A DNA stretch of 64,000 nt from Platerodrilus igneus (taxonomy: Eukaryota > Arthropoda > Insecta > Coleoptera > Lycidae), in contig JARFIW010001368.1 in the NCBI GenBank assembly GCA_036346225.1, positions 186,001 through 250,000 on the forward strand, read 5' to 3'. Below the pieces are notes generated by a model. The model saw only the letters and a program-made list of their open reading frames with translations, was not told where the DNA came from and did no database searches. Shown piece after piece: positions 59,130 through 64,000 of this stretch. Positions within the stretch are counted from its first letter, which is position 1, and the number at the start of each line of letters is the position of its first letter. Both the position numbers and the translations under genes were made by a program.

Positions 59130-61595
59130 GTAGAATTCATTAAAACGACTAAGAAGTTGAGCGAATCAAGATCACCTAACTCTAGTAGACTTTGTCGAAA
59201 TCACTTCTGGGAGTCAACCGGATCAAGATCACCTCGCTCAAGTAGACTTTGCCGAAATCACACCGGGAGTCGATCGGATCAAGATTTATTTCGCTGTAGT
59301 AGACTTTGTAGTAGACTCACCTCTCGCAGTTGATCGGATCAAGACCACTTTGCCCTAGCAGACTTTGTTGAAATCAATTCAGGGAGTCGATAGGATCAAG
59401 ATGCCCTAGTAGACTTTGTCGAAATCATCTCGTAGAACGATCTGATCAAGACTACTTCACCCTAGTAGACTTTGTCAAAATCTCTTCGGGGAGTAGATCG
59501 GACCAAGATCATTTCGCTGTAGTAGACTTGTTCGAAATCACTTCGGTGAGTTCATCAGATGAAGATCACTTCACTCTAGTAGACTTTGCCGAAATCACTT
59601 CGGAGAGTCGATCGGATTAAGATCACTTCGCCTTGTAGTCTTTGTCGAAATCACTTCGGGGAGTCGACCGGACCAAGATCATTTCGCTGTAGTAGACTTG
59701 TTCGAAATCACTTCGGGGAGTACCTCAGATCAAGATCACTTAACTCTAGTAGACTCTGCCGAAATCACTTCGGAGAGTCGATCGGATTAAGATCACTTCG
59801 CCTTGTAGTCTTTGTCAAAATCACTTCGGGGAGTAGATCGGACCAAGAACATTTCGCTGTAGTAGACTTGTTCGAAATCACTTCGGTGAGTACATCAGAT
59901 GAAGATCACTTCACTCTAGTAGACTTTGCCGAAATCACGTCGGAGAGTCGATCGGATTAAGATCACTCCGCCTTGTAGTCTTTGTCGAAATCACTTCGGG
60001 GAGTCGATTGGACCAAGATCATTTCGCTGTAGTAGGCTTGTTCAAAATCACTTCGGGGAGTACCTCAGATCAAGATCACTTCACTCTAGTAGACTCTGTC
60101 GAAATCACTTCGGAGAGTTGATCGGATCAAGATCACTTCGCTTTAGTAGTCTTTGTCGAAATTACTTCGGAGAGTCGATCGTATCAAGATCACCTCGCTC
60201 AAGTAGACTTTGCCGAAATCACACCGGGAGTCGATCGGATCAAAATTTATTTCGCTCTAGTAGACTTTGTCAAAATCACCGTTTGTAGTTGATCGGATCA
60301 AGACCACTTTGCCCTAGCAAACTTTGTTGAAATCACTTCAGGGAGTCGATAGCATCAAGATGCACTAGTAGACTTTGTCGAAATCATCTCGTGGAACGAT
60401 CGGATCAAGACTACTTCGCCCTAGTAGACTTTGTCAAAATCGCTTCGGGGAGTCGAATGGATCAAAACCACTCCGCCCAAGTAGACGTTGTCGAAATCAC
60501 TCCGAAGTGTCGATCGGATCAAGACCACTTTGCCCAAGTAGACGTTGTCGAAATCACTCCGAAGTGTCGATCGGATCAAGACCACTTTGCCCAAGTAGAC
60601 GGTGTCGAAATCACTTCGAAGTGTCGATTGGATTTAGACCATTTCGCCAAAGCAGACTGTCGAAATCACTTCGAAGTGTCGATCGGATCAAGACCACTTC
60701 GCCCAAGTAGACTTTGTCAAAATCACTTCGAAGTGTCGTTCGAATCATGACCACTTCGCCCAAGTTGACTTTGTAAGATCACCTCGAAGTGTCGATCGGA
60801 TCAAGACCACTTCGCCCAAGTAGACGTTGCCGAAATCACTCCAAAGTGTCGATCGGATCAAGACCACTTCGCCCAAGTAGACGTTGCCGAAATCACTTCG
60901 AAGTGTCGATCGGATTTAGACCATTTCGCCAAAGCAGACTGTCGAAATCACTTCGAAGTGTCGATCGGATCAAGACCACTTCGCCCAAGTAGACTTTGTC
61001 AAAATCACTTCGAAGTGTCGTTCGAATCATGACCACTTCGCCCAAGCTGACTTTGTAAGATCACCTCGAAGTGTCGATCGGACCAAGACCACTTCGCCCA
61101 AGTAGACTTTGTAGAAATCACATCCAAGTGTCGTTCGGATCAAGACCACTTCGTCTCAGTATGCTTTGTCAAAATAACTTCGAAAATTGATCGGATCAAG
61201 ATCACTTCGCCCAAGTAGACTATGCCGAAATCACCTTGAAGTGTCGATCGGATTAAAACCACTTCGTCCAAGTGGACTTTGTCAAAATCACTTCGGAGAA
61301 TTGATCGGATCAAGACCACTTCGCTGTAGTAGACTTTTTCGAAATCACTTCTGAGAATCGATAGGGTCAAGACCATTTCGCCCAAGTAGAGTTTGTTGAA
61401 ATCACTACGAAGTGTCGATCGGATCCATACCACTTCGCCCAAGTAGACTGTCGAAATCACTTCGAAGTGTCGTTCGGATGAAGACCACCTCGCCCCAGTA
61501 GACTTTGGCAAAATCACTTTGGAGAATTGATCGGAGGAAGATCACTTCGCTCTAGTGGACTTTGTCGAAATCACTTCTAGGAGTCGAACGGATCA
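59130..61595 (+). repeat. 57-bp satellite array with higher-order repeats, unit III
   Basis: About 43 copies of the same 57-bp monomer as unit II. Two higher-order patterns: a ~170-bp trimer repeated at about 59580, 59750 and 59921, and a ~282-bp pentamer repeated around 60505-60785 and 60787-61067 (marked by GATTTAGACC at 60631 and 60913). A CTTCGAAGTGTCGATCGG subfamily occupies the right half. Period 57 is a multiple of three, which explains the long open frames. Confidence 0.9.
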
Positions 61596-61597
61596 AG

Positions 61598-61655
61598 AAA
61601 GATTGAGAACGATGCAGAACGATGCAGAACGATGCAGAACGATGCAGAACGATGC
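61598..61655 (+). repeat. 10-bp GAACGATGCA minisatellite
   Basis: Five tandem copies of GAACGATGCA plus partial flanks at the right end of the 57-bp array. Confidence 0.95.
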
Positions 61656-63504
61656 AGGACAAATGAGATCGTAGCAGAACAATTTTTAACGAATAGAGAA
61701 TTCCTACAAATAACGCCGGTTGGTAGTTGCCGTTCCGTTTGAGAATAGATAATTTGAAGGAAGGGCATTTCGAACAATCTCTTAATTCTTTCAAAATTAA
61801 TAAACAATATTTGAGGTGGTTTTCAGCAGTAGTTTTATAAGTAGAAATTAATGAAAGTGTTGAAGCATAAGTTGAAATGTAAACAATTCCCGGAATAGCA
61901 TGTTAGAGTATGTTTAAAAATTCTTCTAAATATTTTCGAGTCTGTAAACTAAAGCGGCAACTTTGTTAAGCTCTTTCGTTCGTAGAAGTTTTGTTAGTGG
62001 CTAAATAAAGAAGCAACTGTATTTATTTTTGCGATTATAAATATTAAAGTAGAAAATGCGTACGAATTTTTGCTAATGGTTTTTTTTTTATTTTTGATGT
62101 ATTATAAAATGAAGGTTATTGAGTATATGTATTCTTTTAAAGCGGATATTTAAATATATCTAATATTACTGGAGCTTTCTGTATAGAGGAAATAATGTAT
62201 GTTAAACAAACGAATAGATCTCAGTCTACTTTTGCAATGTATTCTGTGTATGTAATATATTCTGTGTATGATATATATTCTGTGTATGTACTATATGTAA
62301 GATGTATAAGAGATGTATATTATATAATATATTTAATTTGTTTTATAAGGCTGATATGTGAAAGTAGTCGAAATGAGGTGATTGGTTTAGTTTAATTTAC
62401 GTGGAATGAATGTACCGAGGATATATTTGGATACTTGTGTATGCTAATTCGTGTGGTAATAAATTTTCTTTCTTCAATATCAATAAACAGGCGTATTTTA
62501 TATTTCCGATATATGATGATAGTTAAAAGTGGTAAGTTATAGAAGTGCTGCAAGCAACCGTTGGATAAAGCATAAGGTGAAATGTTAACAATATCTGGAA
62601 TAGTATATCGCAGGTTAAATTGGCAAGCGATTTAAAAATCACGGTGATTCTACACGAAAGTGGCTCGGACGTTTAGCGTTTGCGTTTGCGTTTGCGTTTG
62701 CGTTTGTCGAAGCTGCAAATGGTTAAACAAAGAAGTATGAAATTAATGTAGCCTCATTAAAAGTGATATGTTTTGAAATATCTCTTTTAACATATTGCGA
62801 ATGAAAATAATGTACATGTACGTTTTAGATATTTTTCATTGGTTTTGAGTATCTCCTGTGAAGGCGTATGAAATCAATCTAACCTCGAATGTACCTGTTA
62901 ACGAATATAAATAAACTTTTAGTAATTATAAATGTACATGAGGTGTAATGTTGAAACTGTGTGTTCTAAAAAGTGGAATATGCGCGGCATTTGATTTTTG
63001 AGTTATACATAAGAAAAGCTATGTATTTTATGTACACCCTTTGAATGAAAATGGAAATAAAGCTGTCGTAATAGTTATATTATTAAACGGCCTAAGTAAC
63101 AACAAAAGTGATAGAAATCGAAGTCGACCCCAAACTGTTGTAGTTACAGTGCAAACCTATTAAATTGGGCATTCCGTATGATTTATTTATCCCACTAAAT
63201 TTGAATGATTTTCACATATAAAATGAGACATAATTGTGCACGTTTGAAAAGCATTTGGATTTCTGCAAAAGTACGTTAGACCATTATTAGAAAATATAAT
63301 AATTAATCATGTGTGCAATGTAGAGAACTCGAAATACTTAAATGAACTGCGATATGCCCACAACTGTCAAATAAGAGGGCCCTTTTTAAAAATAGACCGC
63401 GCATATTAATTTATTCTGTAAAGCCGCTATTATTTAAATTAGATACTAAATTAGATATTAAATTAATCTAGATTTCTATGTATAGCAAATGTTCTATGTT
63501 CTAT
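61656..63504. other. AT-rich part of macrosatellite unit III
   Basis: No gene. Contains a triple ~20-bp repeat ATTCTGTGTATGTA-type at 62238-62295 and a hexamer tract (GTTTGC)5 at about 62676-62707. 63190-63490 matches 52060-52420 of unit I. The segment with the tRNA-like box is missing here: the similarity jumps straight into the head at 63505. Confidence 0.7.
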
Positions 63505-63836
63505 GTCGCACGGCTTGTTCGGTTTTTAGATCGGAATTTTTTGAGGGATCCAAGCTTTTTTAACACGTTAACGAATACGTCGCTTCAAATTAATCTTTTC
63601 CCGGAAAATCCATATTTCTCCGCAAGTTATCGGTTTTCCGCCATAAAAACCGGCCTATACTAAGCACGCAAAAATTCTCCACCTAACCACCACCCGTCCG
63701 CGCCCCCAACTCCGAAACCCTCGGACGCAAATCAAAATAAGCGATCGATTCGCGCCTCTCAACTTTAACACAAAGACGGGCGTCCGAAATTTATAGTTAT
63801 TAGACTAGAAGCGGTTTGTAGTCCCTACGGGACTAC
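63505..63836 (+). repeat. conserved head region and hairpin, unit IV
   Basis: Truncated at its left compared with units II and III, otherwise nearly identical. Hairpin at 63818-63836, perfect stem. Confidence 0.9.
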
Positions 63837-63838
63837 TT

Positions 63839-64000
63839 TGAGCGCCCTCACACTCTCTGCGTCCTCACACTCTCTGCGACCTCACACTCTCTGCGACCTC
63901 ACACTTTCTGCGCCCTCACACTCTCTGCGCCCTTACACTCTCCGCGCCCTTACATTCTCTGCGCCCTGACACTCTCTGCGCCCTGACACTCTCTGCGCCC
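63839..64000 (+). repeat. 17-bp minisatellite, unit IV (cut by window end)
   Basis: ACTCTCTGCGCCCTTAC-type units as in unit I, continuing past the window. Confidence 0.95.

Larger units (their letters stand above)
48490..64000 (+). repeat. hairpin-headed ~5-kb macrosatellite (three units and the start of a fourth)
   Basis: Four conserved heads, CTAGAA(G/A)CG...TTGTAGTCCCTACGGGACTAC, at 48490, 53746, 58893 and 63803. Hairpin starts are at 48503, 53761, 58908 and 63818, spaced 5,258, 5,147 and 4,910 bp. Each unit runs head hairpin, 16-17-bp GC-rich minisatellite, further satellites, AT-rich DNA. The AT-rich DNA before heads II and III is homologous for nearly 1 kb (52800-53760 and 57975-58907), and before head IV for about 310 bp (63505-63817). 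No coding sequence is recognised. The array runs off the right end of the window. Confidence 0.85.

Noticed and set aside
59586..60992. Repeated CRNHFGES-type peptides in plus-strand open frames
   Set aside because: The 57-bp monomer length is a multiple of three, so any stop-free phase stays open; not evidence of protein.

Overview
The window reads as AT-rich nuclear DNA of an arthropod, most likely an insect. There are no bacterial-type genes, operons or ribosome binding sites. Nearly everything recognisable is a transposable element typical of insects (Ty3/Gypsy, BEL/Pao-like LTR, R1-clade and CR1-like non-LTR, piggyBac, P element, hAT, a TA-target MITE), a satellite array, or one C2H2 zinc-finger array. 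The species cannot be named from the sequence.

Layout. 1-11.7 kb: a forward Ty3/Gypsy gag-pol remnant, followed by two tandem ~2.2-kb LTR-plus-leader units. Related, more diverged LTR-like DNA lies in inverted orientation, then a minus-strand RNase H-integrase remnant. 13.2-31.8 kb: a minus-strand gypsy element (gag, protease, long LTR/leader) broken by later insertions. These are a hAT element (8-bp target duplication with one mismatch), a complete 6.7-kb R1-clade element (10-bp target duplication inside gag) and an unidentified 1.7-kb insertion in the LTR/leader. A CR1-like element separates the two LTR/leader copies. 32.7-35.2 kb: a complete piggyBac element with intact termini and a frameshifted transposase. 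38.4-39.2 kb: a BEL/Pao-like minus-strand LTR with a tandem leader repeat. 40-43.9 kb: a 19-finger C2H2 gene on the minus strand with decayed fingers beyond its stop codon. 44.2-48.5 kb: a P-element-like transposon with 30-bp perfect inverted repeats, one frameshift and a MITE nested inside it. 48.5-64 kb: a ~5-kb-period macrosatellite. Each unit starts at a conserved hairpin, then carries a GC-rich 16-17-bp minisatellite, then other satellites (57-bp satellite or a cascade of 10-20-bp minisatellites), then AT-rich DNA holding a tRNA-like box in two of the units.

Function. The only long open coding sequences without an evident lesion are R1 ORF1 and the zinc-finger array. Every transposase or polymerase gene carries at least one frameshift, stop or active-site change. 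Long open frames in the satellites, the (CAGN)n tract and the (CA/TA)n tracts are by-products of repeat periods and are not annotated as genes. The most unusual structures are the hairpin-headed macrosatellite, its minisatellite cascade, and the tandem primer-binding-site-like arrays in the LTR leaders.
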